DNA from: Veillonella sp.
GTDB lineage: Bacteria > Bacillota > Negativicutes > Veillonellales > Veillonellaceae
DNA: 8,035 nucleotides
Direction: 5' to 3'
Assembly (NCBI RefSeq): GCF_019414865.1
Contig: NZ_DXLG01000072.1
Location: forward strand, 1 to 8,035
Part shown: positions 1 to 6,956 of the stretch, piece after piece
Layout of the letters: every line of letters starts with the position of its first letter
How positions within the stretch are numbered: position 1 is the stretch's first letter
Made by a program: the position numbers and the translations under genes
Notes under the pieces: model-generated
What the model was told of the DNA's origin: nothing
The model's database searches: none
What the model saw: the letters and a program-made list of their open reading frames with translations, nothing else

Positions 1-18
1 GTATTATAAAAAGAATAC

Positions 19-24
19 ATTATA
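19..24 (-). promoter_or_regulatory. Possible -10 box for a gene beyond the left edge
   Basis: Just after the hinT stop, the minus strand reads a perfect TATAAT. TGGCCA at 41-46 is a 4-of-6 match to TTGACA with a 16-nt spacer. This would be a minus-strand promoter for a gene to the left of the window. In AT-rich DNA a single TATAAT is weak evidence, and a second TATAAT occurs at 3-8 without a recognisable -35 box. Confidence 0.3.
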
Positions 25-31
25 CCTAATT

Positions 32-376
32 TTAAGCTTCTGGCCATCCCATTTCTTCGCCACCTAAGAGATGAGCATGCATATGAAATACAGTTTGACC
101 AGCTTTTTTACCAGTATTAAAAATCAAACGATAACCATCTTTAGAAATACCAAGTTCTTTAGCTACATCACGAACGAATGGCAATAAACCTTCTACATAG
201 TCCTCATTATTTTCGTTAAGATGAGCAATATTGGAAACATGGTTTTTAGGTACAATTAAAACATGTACTTTTTTCACTGGTTCAATATCATGAAATGCAT
301 AGAATTTATCGTTTTCTAACACTTTTTTAGATGGAATTTCGCCATTGATAATTTTACAGAAAATGCAGTCACTCAT
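32..376 (-). CDS. hinT: HIT-family protein, HinT-like purine nucleoside phosphoramidase
   Basis: HinT proteins are small cytoplasmic dimers that hydrolyse adenosine 5'-phosphoramidates, including aminoacyl-AMP adducts formed by lysyl-tRNA synthetase. The 114-residue product has the usual length. The catalytic histidine triad is HMHAH at 98-102 within QTVFHMHAHLLGG, with His100 the expected nucleophile. CIFCKI (4-9) gives the CxxC seen in the zinc-binding subset of the family, and the C-terminal tail ends MGWPEA. The ATG at 376 follows AAGGAG at about 7 nt spacing, 11 nt after the mtaB stop, so it reads as the eighth gene of the operon. The true substrate in this organism cannot be told from sequence, and a more generic HIT hydrolase is the alternative. 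Confidence 0.88.
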   Translation of the reverse strand: MSDCIFCKIINGEIPSKKVLENDKFYAFHDIEPVKKVHVLIVPKNHVSNIAHLNENNEDYVEGLLPFVRDVAKELGISKDGYRLIFNTGKKAGQTVFHMHAHLLGGEEMGWPEA

Positions 377-382
377 ACTATA

Positions 383-390
383 ACTCCTTA
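383..390 (-). promoter_or_regulatory. hinT ribosome-binding site overlapping the mtaB stop
   Basis: TAAGGAGT on the minus strand contains both the mtaB stop codon TAA (388-390) and a strong AAGGAG Shine-Dalgarno sequence, about 7 nt before the hinT ATG at 376. The overlap indicates that the two genes share a transcript and that hinT translation is probably coupled to mtaB termination. Confidence 0.8.
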
Positions 391-1683
391 TTCAATAATC
401 AAATAATTATCTTCTAAACCTACAACAGTACCACCAATGAGATCACCAATTTTATGTGTCCCATCAGATTTAACTTTACCATTTACATACTCATTTGTTA
501 AACCCATGTAGTATCCATTCTCTTCCTTTTCGATGAGAATCTCACCAGGCTTACCAATGCGAGATTTTGCGTATGCTTCATAGCCAGATTGGCTAAGCCC
601 ATTCAAAAGTGCTACACGAGTTTTCTTTACAGCTTCTGGTACTTGATCTGGCATAGTAGCTGCAGGTGTGCCTTCACGAATAGAGTATGGGAAGGCATGA
701 ATATGGGTAAATCCAATTTCACGAACTGTATTTAAGGTTTCTTCAAAGTCTTCATCTGTTTCTTGCGGGAATCCTGCAATGATATCAGTGGTAATTGATA
801 AATCCTTAATACGAGAACGTAAACTTGCAATCAAATCTTTATATTCTTGCAATGTATAATGGCGTTTCATCAACTTTAATACATGATCAGAACCGGCTTG
901 TAGAGGTAAATGCAAATGTGGACAAACACGTTTATTAGTAGCCATTAATTCTACTAACTCATCAGAAACTTCTACAGATTCAATGGAACCGAAACGAATG
1001 CGGTATAAATCAGGAATCTCTAATAAGGCTTTGACTACATCGGCTAATGTAGGACGACCTGGCAATTCAACGCCGTAATTTCCCAAATGAATGCCCGTTA
1101 ATACGATTTCATGGAATCCATGTTCTACTAATCGTTTTGCTTCTTGTACAATATCATCAACTTTACGAGATTTTAATTTTCCTCGAGTATAAGGAATGAT
1201 ACAAAAGGCACAGTAGTTATTACAACCTTCTTGAATTTTCATGAATGCACGAGCTTTATCAGATTCATTACCATATAATGGCATTTCTTCAAAGTTGGAT
1301 TCGTTCATGATATCCCGTACAGCATTGATTTGACGCTCTGTAGATTCCAATTGTTCTACGAGCTCAACGATTTTTGACCGGTTATTGGTACCGATAACGA
1401 GATTAACACCATCGATAGCAGCAATTGCATCTGGATCAAGCTGAGCATAACAACCAGTTACAATCACATAGGCATCTTCGTTTTGACGCTTCGCTTTGCG
1501 AATCAATTGACGGGATTTCTTTTCCCCCATATTTGTTACAGAACATGTATTAATTACATAGATATCTGCTTTTTCATCGAAGTCTACAGCTTCGTAATTA
1601 TTTTGTAAAAATAAACCTTTCATGGCATCTGTATCATATTGATTAACACGACACCCTAAGGTTGTAAACGCAACGGTTTTCAT
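388..1683 (-). CDS. mtaB: tRNA t6A37 methylthiotransferase MtaB
   Basis: MtaB is a radical-SAM enzyme with two [4Fe-4S] clusters that converts t6A37 to ms2t6A37 in ANN-decoding tRNAs such as tRNA-Lys(UUU), improving decoding accuracy. The 431-residue product shows the methylthiotransferase N-terminal domain with its three cluster cysteines: C11 in TLGCRVNQYD, C47 in INTCSVT and C78 in TGCYAQ. The radical-SAM CxxxCxxC follows at C154, C158 and C161 within EGCNNYCAFCIIPYTRG. A C-terminal TRAM domain (about 370-431) probably binds RNA. TLGCRVNQYD and the overall architecture favour MtaB over MiaB or RimO. The ATG at 1683 follows GAGAGGTG at close spacing, 24 nt after rsmE. Its TAA stop overlaps the hinT ribosome-binding site. 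Confidence 0.94.
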   Translation of the reverse strand: MKTVAFTTLGCRVNQYDTDAMKGLFLQNNYEAVDFDEKADIYVINTCSVTNMGEKKSRQLIRKAKRQNEDAYVIVTGCYAQLDPDAIAAIDGVNLVIGTNNRSKIVELVEQLESTERQINAVRDIMNESNFEEMPLYGNESDKARAFMKIQEGCNNYCAFCIIPYTRGKLKSRKVDDIVQEAKRLVEHGFHEIVLTGIHLGNYGVELPGRPTLADVVKALLEIPDLYRIRFGSIESVEVSDELVELMATNKRVCPHLHLPLQAGSDHVLKLMKRHYTLQEYKDLIASLRSRIKDLSITTDIIAGFPQETDEDFEETLNTVREIGFTHIHAFPYSIREGTPAATMPDQVPEAVKKTRVALLNGLSQSGYEAYAKSRIGKPGEILIEKEENGYYMGLTNEYVNGKVKSDGTHKIGDLIGGTVVGLEDNYLIIE

Positions 1684-1707
1684 TGCACCTCTCTATTCTT
1701 ATTGATT

Positions 1708-2439
1708 TTATAATTCTAATTCATATTGAATCATTGCTAATGATCCAATAGCAGCAGTTTCAGCTCGCAAAATAGTATTACCAAGGGAAACTGATTTTCC
1801 ACCACTCTCTATAATAGCATTGATTTCCTTCTCTTGATAGCCCCCTTCTGGACCAATACAGATTAGTATGTCTGTAATAGACTCATCAGAGTTGACCTGC
1901 GAAAGAATATCTTTAATAGTATGTCCATCTTCATTTTCATAGGCTACCAATTTTAATGCGTTGGATTCGATTTCTAATACTTGTGAAAGCTTTTCACCGA
2001 CTACAAGTGTTGGCAGTTGATTTCGACCACATTGTTGAGCTGCTTCTAGCATTATTTTCTCCCAACGAGTAGCCTTTGTTTGTAATTTCTTGTCATCATA
2101 TTTAGCAACACAATTAGCGGTAGATACAAGATAGACTGTATCAACATTTAACTCTGTCGCCTTTTGTAATACCCATTCCAGCTTTTCACCTTTTAATAAT
2201 GATTGAACAAGGATAGTACGATTAGAAGATACATTTGACTCTACGTATTCAATAAGTTTTGCTTGAGCTTTACCATCTATTTCTTCTGTAATTTGATATG
2301 TACCACAACGATTGTCACTGCCGGTAACAGTTATGGGTTTCTCCATATTATGACGAAATACATGTAACACATGATGTGTCACATCTGTCGGTAATTCTAT
2401 GGTTTCATCTAATGGTGTAGGAATAAAAATCTTTTTCAT
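1708..2439 (-). CDS. rsmE: 16S rRNA (uracil-1498-N3)-methyltransferase RsmE
   Basis: RsmE uses SAM to make m3U1498 in 16S rRNA at the decoding region of the small subunit. The 243-residue product has the usual length, with an N-terminal PUA-like domain (about 1-70) and a C-terminal SPOUT trefoil-knot domain. Family motifs are KGEKLEWVLQKATELNVD (83-100), EAAQQCGR (132-139), the SAM-site GPEGGYQEKEI (196-206) and the knot motif LGNTILRAETAA (219-230). I place the start at ATG 2439, giving MKKIFIPTPL, because it forms the ATGA overlap with the prmA stop and matches the normal family N-terminus. A reading extended to a TTG at 2466 would add nine unlikely residues. Only a weak AGAAAAG lies ahead of it, so translation probably depends on ribosomes arriving from prmA. 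Confidence 0.94.
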   Translation of the reverse strand: MKKIFIPTPLDETIELPTDVTHHVLHVFRHNMEKPITVTGSDNRCGTYQITEEIDGKAQAKLIEYVESNVSSNRTILVQSLLKGEKLEWVLQKATELNVDTVYLVSTANCVAKYDDKKLQTKATRWEKIMLEAAQQCGRNQLPTLVVGEKLSQVLEIESNALKLVAYENEDGHTIKDILSQVNSDESITDILICIGPEGGYQEKEINAIIESGGKSVSLGNTILRAETAAIGSLAMIQYELEL

Positions 2440-3299
2440 CGCTTTTCTAGCGCAAATGTATGCCAAGGCCCCGCAATGCGCTCCTCAATAATATGCCAAT
2501 TAGCCTCAATATATGGCATGATTTCATCATACCGATCATCTATAATACCACTAATGATTAAAATGCCTTGATCATCCAGTTTCTTACCAATTTGAGGTAA
2601 TAGTATTTTAAGAGGATCTACTGTTAGGTTCGCTAAAATTATTTGAGCAGTACCATTAAAATCACTATCCAAATTACCACAAATTATTTCTGCTGATACA
2701 TGATTATTCTCACAGTTAATGCGCGCTTGATTAGCAGCATACTCTTCTATATCAATACCAACTAAATGTTTGATGCCTAACTGAGCTGCTACCAATAAAA
2801 GGATACCAGTGCCAGTACCAATATCTAAACAAGTAACAGTGTCAAGATCCATAGATTCACTATAAGATTTCAATAACTCTGCAAAAGTCCGTGTAGTCTC
2901 ATGGGATCCAGTACCAAAAGAAATATCTGAATCGATTTCTATAATAGTTTTATGATCCACATTATCGTATTCCTGCCAAGCTGGTTTAATAATCAAATTT
3001 GGTAGGATTTCTGTGGGTTCAATATATTGTTGCCAAGAATTAAGCCATGTAGATTCATCTAATATATTAGCATTAATTGATGTAACACTAATATTTGCCT
3101 CTGTAAGACGATTTTCTATATCTGACTTAATTGTATCTACATCCAAAGATGGATCCGCATACATTGTTAATTTAATTAAATTGGGCTGATTTTCTACATC
3201 TTCTTCTATAATTCCATTGTCTGCATAATCGTCAAAAAGAGTAGTCACCTCATCGGTGGCTACTCTTTCACAGACAATGGATACTTCTATCCACTGCAT
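2436..3299 (-). CDS. prmA: Ribosomal protein L11 methyltransferase PrmA
   Basis: PrmA is a cytoplasmic SAM-dependent enzyme that trimethylates amino groups of ribosomal protein L11. The 287-residue product has an N-terminal L11-recognition domain (about 1-60) starting MQWIEVSI, a linker, and a class I methyltransferase fold. Visible motifs are FGTGSHETT (128-136), characteristic of PrmA; the SAM-binding CLDIGTGTGI (157-166); the acidic GIDIEEYA (181-188); and ILANLTVDPL (221-230) in the catalytic-motif position. It ends with AGPWHTFAL (276-284). The ATG at 3299 follows a strong AAGGAG. The stop TGA overlaps the start of rsmE as ATGA, indicating translational coupling. It is the first gene after the 55-nt gap behind dnaJ. 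Length is slightly below the roughly 295-310 residues common for the family, but nothing essential is missing. Confidence 0.94.
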   Translation of the reverse strand: MQWIEVSIVCERVATDEVTTLFDDYADNGIIEEDVENQPNLIKLTMYADPSLDVDTIKSDIENRLTEANISVTSINANILDESTWLNSWQQYIEPTEILPNLIIKPAWQEYDNVDHKTIIEIDSDISFGTGSHETTRTFAELLKSYSESMDLDTVTCLDIGTGTGILLLVAAQLGIKHLVGIDIEEYAANQARINCENNHVSAEIICGNLDSDFNGTAQIILANLTVDPLKILLPQIGKKLDDQGILIISGIIDDRYDEIMPYIEANWHIIEERIAGPWHTFALEKR

Positions 3300-3304
3300 A
3301 TATG

Positions 3305-3310
3305 CTCCTT
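3305..3310 (-). promoter_or_regulatory. prmA ribosome-binding site (decides the start)
   Basis: AAGGAG on the minus strand lies 5 nt before the ATG at 3299. It fixes the prmA start there, against an 11-codon longer in-frame reading from a TTG at 3332 that would begin inside the dnaJ-prmA inverted repeat. Confidence 0.85.
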
Positions 3311-3318
3311 TATAGGGA

Positions 3319-3347
3319 ATGTGACGGAACAAACCATTCCTTCACAT
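3319..3347 (-). repeat. Imperfect inverted repeat between dnaJ and prmA
   Basis: Arms 3319-3329 and 3337-3347 pair at 10 of 11 positions around a 7-nt loop (3330-3336). In the minus-strand RNA the helix is ATGTGA/TCACAT, one A-G mismatch, then GGAA/TTCC. It starts 8 nt after the dnaJ stop codon and ends 20 nt before the prmA start. No run of U follows the 3' arm, so it does not look like a rho-independent terminator. An RNA-processing or 3'-end-stabilising hairpin dividing the chaperone part of the transcript from the modification-enzyme part is plausible but is inference. Confidence 0.6.
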
Positions 3348-3354
3348 GAGCTGT

Positions 3355-4512
3355 TCATTTAGTCAAAACGTCCTTAATTTTTTCAAAAAGACTTTTGCTC
3401 ACTTGTAAGTTATTTACATCTTCGTTACTTTCGTTTGCAAAGCGTAATAACAACTCACGTTGAGTATCTGTCAACTTCTTAGGCGTTTGAACAGTTACCA
3501 CAATATGTTGGTCCCCTCGTTGCTTAGGGTTACGCAAATATGGAATACCTTTGCCCTTTACGCGGAATGCCGTTCCCGTTTGAGTACCTTCTGGGATCTT
3601 TAACTCTACTTTACCATCTAAGGTGTTAACTTGTATAGTAGCACCTAATGCAGCTTGAGCAAAACTAATATTTACACGGCTAATAACGTCATTACCATTT
3701 CGTTCAAATTCCTTATGAGGACGAACAAAGATATATACGTAAAGGTCACCCTTAGGACCGCCCAAAATACCTGGTTCCCCTTCATTAGCTACACGTAAGC
3801 GAGAACCGCTGTCTACGCCAGCTGGAATCTTGATAGAAATCTTGCGCTTAGCAAGCATTTCACCTGTACCACGGCATTTAGAACAAGGTTTTTCAATGCT
3901 TTTACCAGTACCATGACAACGAGAACAAGTGCGAACGGATTGCATACGTCCAAATGGAGTATTTTGAATAACCGCTTCTTGACCAGAACCATGACAGTTT
4001 GGACAAGTATCGACACGAGATCCTGGTTCACCACCAGTACCATGACAGTGATCACATTCTTCATGACGATGCACTTCTATTTCCATAGATTTACCAAAGG
4101 CTGCATCTTCAAAGGAAATATCAATATCTTCGCGCAAGTCATTGCCTTTTTGAGGGCCTTGTTGTTGGCGACCACCGCCAAACATGCCACCAAAAATGTC
4201 GCCAAAGATATCACCAAAGCCGCCAGCTTGACCACCGAAACCGCCAAAGCCTCCTTGGAAACCACCGGCGCCAGCGCCGCCTCCTTGTTTGAAGGCGTCG
4301 TGGCCGAATTGGTCATATTGAGCTTTTTTAGTTTCGTCAGACAATACTTCGTAAGCTTCGTTCGCTTCTTTAAACTTTGCTTCCGCTTCCTTAGGATTAT
4401 CTTTATTTACATCTGGATGGTATTGGCGTGCCTTTTTACGGAAGGCCTTTTTGATTTCATCTTGAGAGGCATTTTTACTGACCCCTAAGATGTCATAATA
4501 ATCACGTGCCAT
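3355..4512 (-). CDS. dnaJ: Chaperone protein DnaJ (class A Hsp40)
   Basis: DnaJ is the co-chaperone that brings unfolded substrates to DnaK and triggers ATP hydrolysis. The 385-residue product has every class A element. The J domain (about 3-70) contains the HPD motif at 32-34. A Gly/Phe-rich linker (about 77-115) includes two DIF motifs (101-103 and 105-107). Four zinc-binding CxxCxGxG repeats begin at C153, C170, C196 and C210. Two C-terminal beta domains follow. The ATG at 4512 comes after a 16-nt gap from the dnaK stop; AAGGG at 4523-4527 is a plausible RBS with a somewhat long 10-nt spacing. The gene ends with TGA 8 nt before the inverted repeat that separates it from prmA. The Gly/Phe region is locally more GC-rich than its surroundings, which the glycine codons explain. 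Confidence 0.98.
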   Translation of the reverse strand: MARDYYDILGVSKNASQDEIKKAFRKKARQYHPDVNKDNPKEAEAKFKEANEAYEVLSDETKKAQYDQFGHDAFKQGGGAGAGGFQGGFGGFGGQAGGFGDIFGDIFGGMFGGGRQQQGPQKGNDLREDIDISFEDAAFGKSMEIEVHRHEECDHCHGTGGEPGSRVDTCPNCHGSGQEAVIQNTPFGRMQSVRTCSRCHGTGKSIEKPCSKCRGTGEMLAKRKISIKIPAGVDSGSRLRVANEGEPGILGGPKGDLYVYIFVRPHKEFERNGNDVISRVNISFAQAALGATIQVNTLDGKVELKIPEGTQTGTAFRVKGKGIPYLRNPKQRGDQHIVVTVQTPKKLTDTQRELLLRFANESNEDVNNLQVSKSLFEKIKDVLTK

Positions 4513-4528
4513 TAGTTACCAACCCTTC

Positions 4529-6370
4529 TTATTTCTTATCGTCATCCACTACTGTGTAATCAGCATCAACTACATTGTCATCAGATTTTGTTTGTTGTTG
4601 ACCTTGCTCTGCACCACCAGCTGCTTGTTGAGCTTGTTGTGCTGCTGCATACATTTGCTCAGCTAATTTATGTAATGGTTGTTCCAAAGCTTCACTGTCT
4701 TTTTTGATATCTTCGATGTTGCCTGCTTCGATAGATTTTTTCAATTTATCTTTTGCTTCTTCAACTTCTTTCAACAAAGCTGTGTCGCCTTTACCATCAA
4801 GTTCTTTCAATGCTTTTTCAGCTTGGTATACCAAGGAATCTGCATTGTTTTTAACATCTAATTCTTCTTTTCTAGCTTTATCTTCTGCTGCATGTGCTTC
4901 AGCTTCTTTAACCATGCGATCGATTTCGTCTTCTTTTAAACCGCTAGAAGAAGTGATTGTAATTTTTTGTTCTTTTTGAGTACCCAAGTCTTTTGCTTTT
5001 ACATGTACGATACCGTTAGCGTCGATGTCGAATGTTACTTCGATTTGAGGAACCCCACGAGGAGCTGCTGGGATACCATCCAAGTTGAAGCGACCCAATG
5101 TTTTATTATCTGCTGCGAACTCACGTTCACCTTGCAATACATGGATATCTACAGATGGTTGGTTATCTGCTGCAGTAGAGAATACTTGAGATTTAGATGT
5201 AGGAATTGTAGTGTTACGATCAATAATACGTGTGAATACACCACCCATTGTTTCGATACCAAGAGACAATGGAGTTACATCAAGTAACAATACGTCTTTT
5301 ACTTCACCTACTAATACACCACCTTGAATAGCAGCACCGATAGCTACACATTCATCAGGGTTAACGTTTTTAGTTGGTTCTTTACCCAATACTTTTTTAA
5401 TAGCTTCTTGTACAGCTGGAATACGGCTAGAACCACCAACTAACAATACTTTATCGATATCGGATGCAGATAAACCAGCATCGTTCATAGCTTTACGAGT
5501 AGGTTCAATAGTAGCTTGTACCAAATCAGCTGTCAATTCTTCGAATTTAGCACGAGTCAATGTTACATCCAAGTGTTTAGGACCTGTAGCATCAGCTGTG
5601 ATGAATGGCAAGTTGATATTTGTGCTAGCTACGCCAGACAATTCAATTTTAGCTTTTTCAGCAGCTTCTTTTAAACGTTGGTCAGCTAATTTATCATTAG
5701 ATAAATCGATACCAGTTTCTTTTTTGAATTCTTCAATAAGGTAGTTCATGATACGTTGGTCGAAGTCATCGCCACCAAGATGGTTATTACCAGATGTTGC
5801 CAATACTTCGAATACGCCATCACCAAGTTCAAGGATAGATACGTCGAATGTACCACCACCAAGATCAAATACAAGAACTTTACCGTCTTCATCTTTATCT
5901 ACACCATATGCAAGAGCAGCTGCTGTAGGTTCGTTGATGATACGAAGTACTTCAAGACCAGCAATCGCACCAGCGTCTTTAGTAGCTTGACGTTGAGCAT
6001 CTGTAAAGTATGCAGGAACTGTAATAACAGCTTGTTTTACAGGTTCGCCCAAGTAAGCTTCTGCATCAGCTTTGATTTTTTGAAGAATCATAGCAGAAAT
6101 TTCTTGTGGTGTATAAGATTTACCTTCTACAGTTACTTTGTAGTCAGTACCCATGTGACGTTTAATAGAAATGATTGTGTTTTCTGGGTTAGATACAGCT
6201 TGACGTTTAGCTAATTGACCAACTAAACGTTCGCCATTTTTTGCAAAACCAACAACGGAAGGAGTTGTACGCGCGCCTTCTTGGTTAGTAATAACCGTAG
6301 GTTCGCCGCCTTCCATAACCGCAACACAAGAGTTTGTAGTACCTAAATCAATACCAATTACCTTTGCCAT
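4529..6370 (-). CDS. dnaK: Chaperone protein DnaK (Hsp70)
   Basis: DnaK is the cytoplasmic ATP-dependent Hsp70 that binds exposed hydrophobic peptides and works with DnaJ and GrpE. The 613-residue product is complete. The nucleotide-binding domain carries IGIDLGTTNSCVAV (5-18), DLGGGTFDVSIL (169-180, with Thr174 the conserved site) and VLLVGGSSRIPAVQ (308-321). The interdomain linker and start of the substrate domain are at VLLLDVTPLSLGIE (360-373), followed by the beta-sandwich and a helical lid from about 480. The tail is Q/A-rich (574-593) and ends with an acidic DDNVVDADYTVV stretch near the C-terminus. It lacks the roughly 24-residue insert that E. coli DnaK has after IKRLIG: here IKRHMG (69-74) runs directly into TDYKVTVEGK. 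The ATG at 6370 follows a strong TAGGAGG with 8 nt spacing, the best RBS among the chaperone genes, as expected for an abundant protein. Confidence 0.98.
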   Translation of the reverse strand: MAKVIGIDLGTTNSCVAVMEGGEPTVITNQEGARTTPSVVGFAKNGERLVGQLAKRQAVSNPENTIISIKRHMGTDYKVTVEGKSYTPQEISAMILQKIKADAEAYLGEPVKQAVITVPAYFTDAQRQATKDAGAIAGLEVLRIINEPTAAALAYGVDKDEDGKVLVFDLGGGTFDVSILELGDGVFEVLATSGNNHLGGDDFDQRIMNYLIEEFKKETGIDLSNDKLADQRLKEAAEKAKIELSGVASTNINLPFITADATGPKHLDVTLTRAKFEELTADLVQATIEPTRKAMNDAGLSASDIDKVLLVGGSSRIPAVQEAIKKVLGKEPTKNVNPDECVAIGAAIQGGVLVGEVKDVLLLDVTPLSLGIETMGGVFTRIIDRNTTIPTSKSQVFSTAADNQPSVDIHVLQGEREFAADNKTLGRFNLDGIPAAPRGVPQIEVTFDIDANGIVHVKAKDLGTQKEQKITITSSSGLKEDEIDRMVKEAEAHAAEDKARKEELDVKNNADSLVYQAEKALKELDGKGDTALLKEVEEAKDKLKKSIEAGNIEDIKKDSEALEQPLHKLAEQMYAAAQQAQQAAGGAEQGQQQTKSDDNVVDADYTVVDDDKK

Positions 6371-6398
6371 AATATATGCCTCCTAAAACCTTTATAAT

Positions 6399-6944
6399 CT
6401 ATTCAACAACTTTTACCATTGCTGGACGAATACAACGACCATCAACAGTATAGCCAGTTTGCAATACTTCACATACCGTATCAGATTCATATTCATCTGA
6501 CGGCACTCGCATAATTGCTTGATGGAAATTTGGATCAAATGGTTTGCCAACCGCATCGATAACGGCTAAACCATGTTTAGATAACATAGCCATCAAATTT
6601 TGATGAATCATGATAAATCCATCAAGGAATACCTTAGCATCACCTTCTGCTGGACTTTGAACAGCTCGTTCAAAGTTATCTAATACAGGAAGTAAATCTG
6701 TAAGTACATCCCCTTTGACATATCCTGCAAGTTGCTCTTTTTCTTGGTTAGTACGACGTTTGAAGTTTTCAAAGTCAGCTTGCAAACGCTTATACCGATT
6801 ATCGAAATCTGCTTTAAGCTCATCTAATACGTGAGCAGCGTCAGCAACAACTTCTTCAGTTTCTTCCACAGCCGGTTCCTCTACATTAGTAGCATTTGCT
6901 GTTTCGTCTACTGTTTCTTGTTTAATGTCTTGTTCTTCAGCCAT
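6399..6944 (-). CDS. grpE: Nucleotide exchange factor GrpE
   Basis: GrpE is a cytoplasmic homodimer that releases ADP from DnaK, resetting the Hsp70 cycle, and acts as a thermosensor in several species. The 181-residue product has an acidic, low-complexity N-terminus (1-35), then a long helical, coiled-coil-prone region (about 38-95) with YKRLQADFENFKRR at 51-64. The C-terminal beta domain carries the family signature: FDPNFHQAI (136-144) followed by GYTVDGRCIRPAMVKV (164-179). A cysteine at 171 takes the place of the aliphatic residue usual in GR(V/L)(L/I)RPA. The start ATG at 6944 follows AAAGGG with 6 nt spacing, and the RBS occupies the 12-nt gap after hrcA. The gene lies 28 nt upstream of dnaK and is presumably co-transcribed under HrcA control. 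Confidence 0.96.
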   Translation of the reverse strand: MAEEQDIKQETVDETANATNVEEPAVEETEEVVADAAHVLDELKADFDNRYKRLQADFENFKRRTNQEKEQLAGYVKGDVLTDLLPVLDNFERAVQSPAEGDAKVFLDGFIMIHQNLMAMLSKHGLAVIDAVGKPFDPNFHQAIMRVPSDEYESDTVCEVLQTGYTVDGRCIRPAMVKVVE

Positions 6945-6956
6945 TATATACCCTTT

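Noticed and set aside
3309..3314. TATAAA on the minus strand ahead of prmA as an internal promoter
   Set aside because: It overlaps the prmA Shine-Dalgarno and has no acceptable -35 hexamer 16-18 nt upstream. The TTGACT near the dnaJ 3' end (about 3359-3364) has no -10 box at proper spacing either.
3319..3347. Reading the dnaJ-prmA inverted repeat as a rho-independent terminator
   Set aside because: The 3' arm is followed by TCCCTATAAAGG rather than a U-tract, and the stem is only moderately GC-rich. I kept it as an inverted repeat only.
3813..4316. Minus-strand ORFs of 83 and 79 codons in another frame within dnaJ
   Set aside because: Off-frame shadows of dnaJ caused by repetitive glycine and cysteine codons.
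3913..4488. 191-codon plus-strand ORF opposite dnaJ
   Set aside because: Fully antisense to the zinc-finger, Gly/Phe and J-domain coding region. No family resemblance and no upstream signals.
4679..5287. Plus-strand ORFs of 60, 91 and 106 codons opposite the 3' half of dnaK
   Set aside because: Complementary-strand shadows of the DnaK substrate-binding and lid regions. Their Phe/Ser/Cys-rich translations are what the reverse complement of a Glu/Lys/Ala-rich helical protein gives.
5748..6214. Overlapping plus-strand ORFs of 80 and 152 codons opposite dnaK
   Set aside because: They lie wholly antisense to a conserved dnaK and have no plausible ribosome-binding site or recognisable domain. Biased codon use in hsp70 genes is known to leave open antisense frames, some wrongly annotated elsewhere as an NAD-specific glutamate dehydrogenase.
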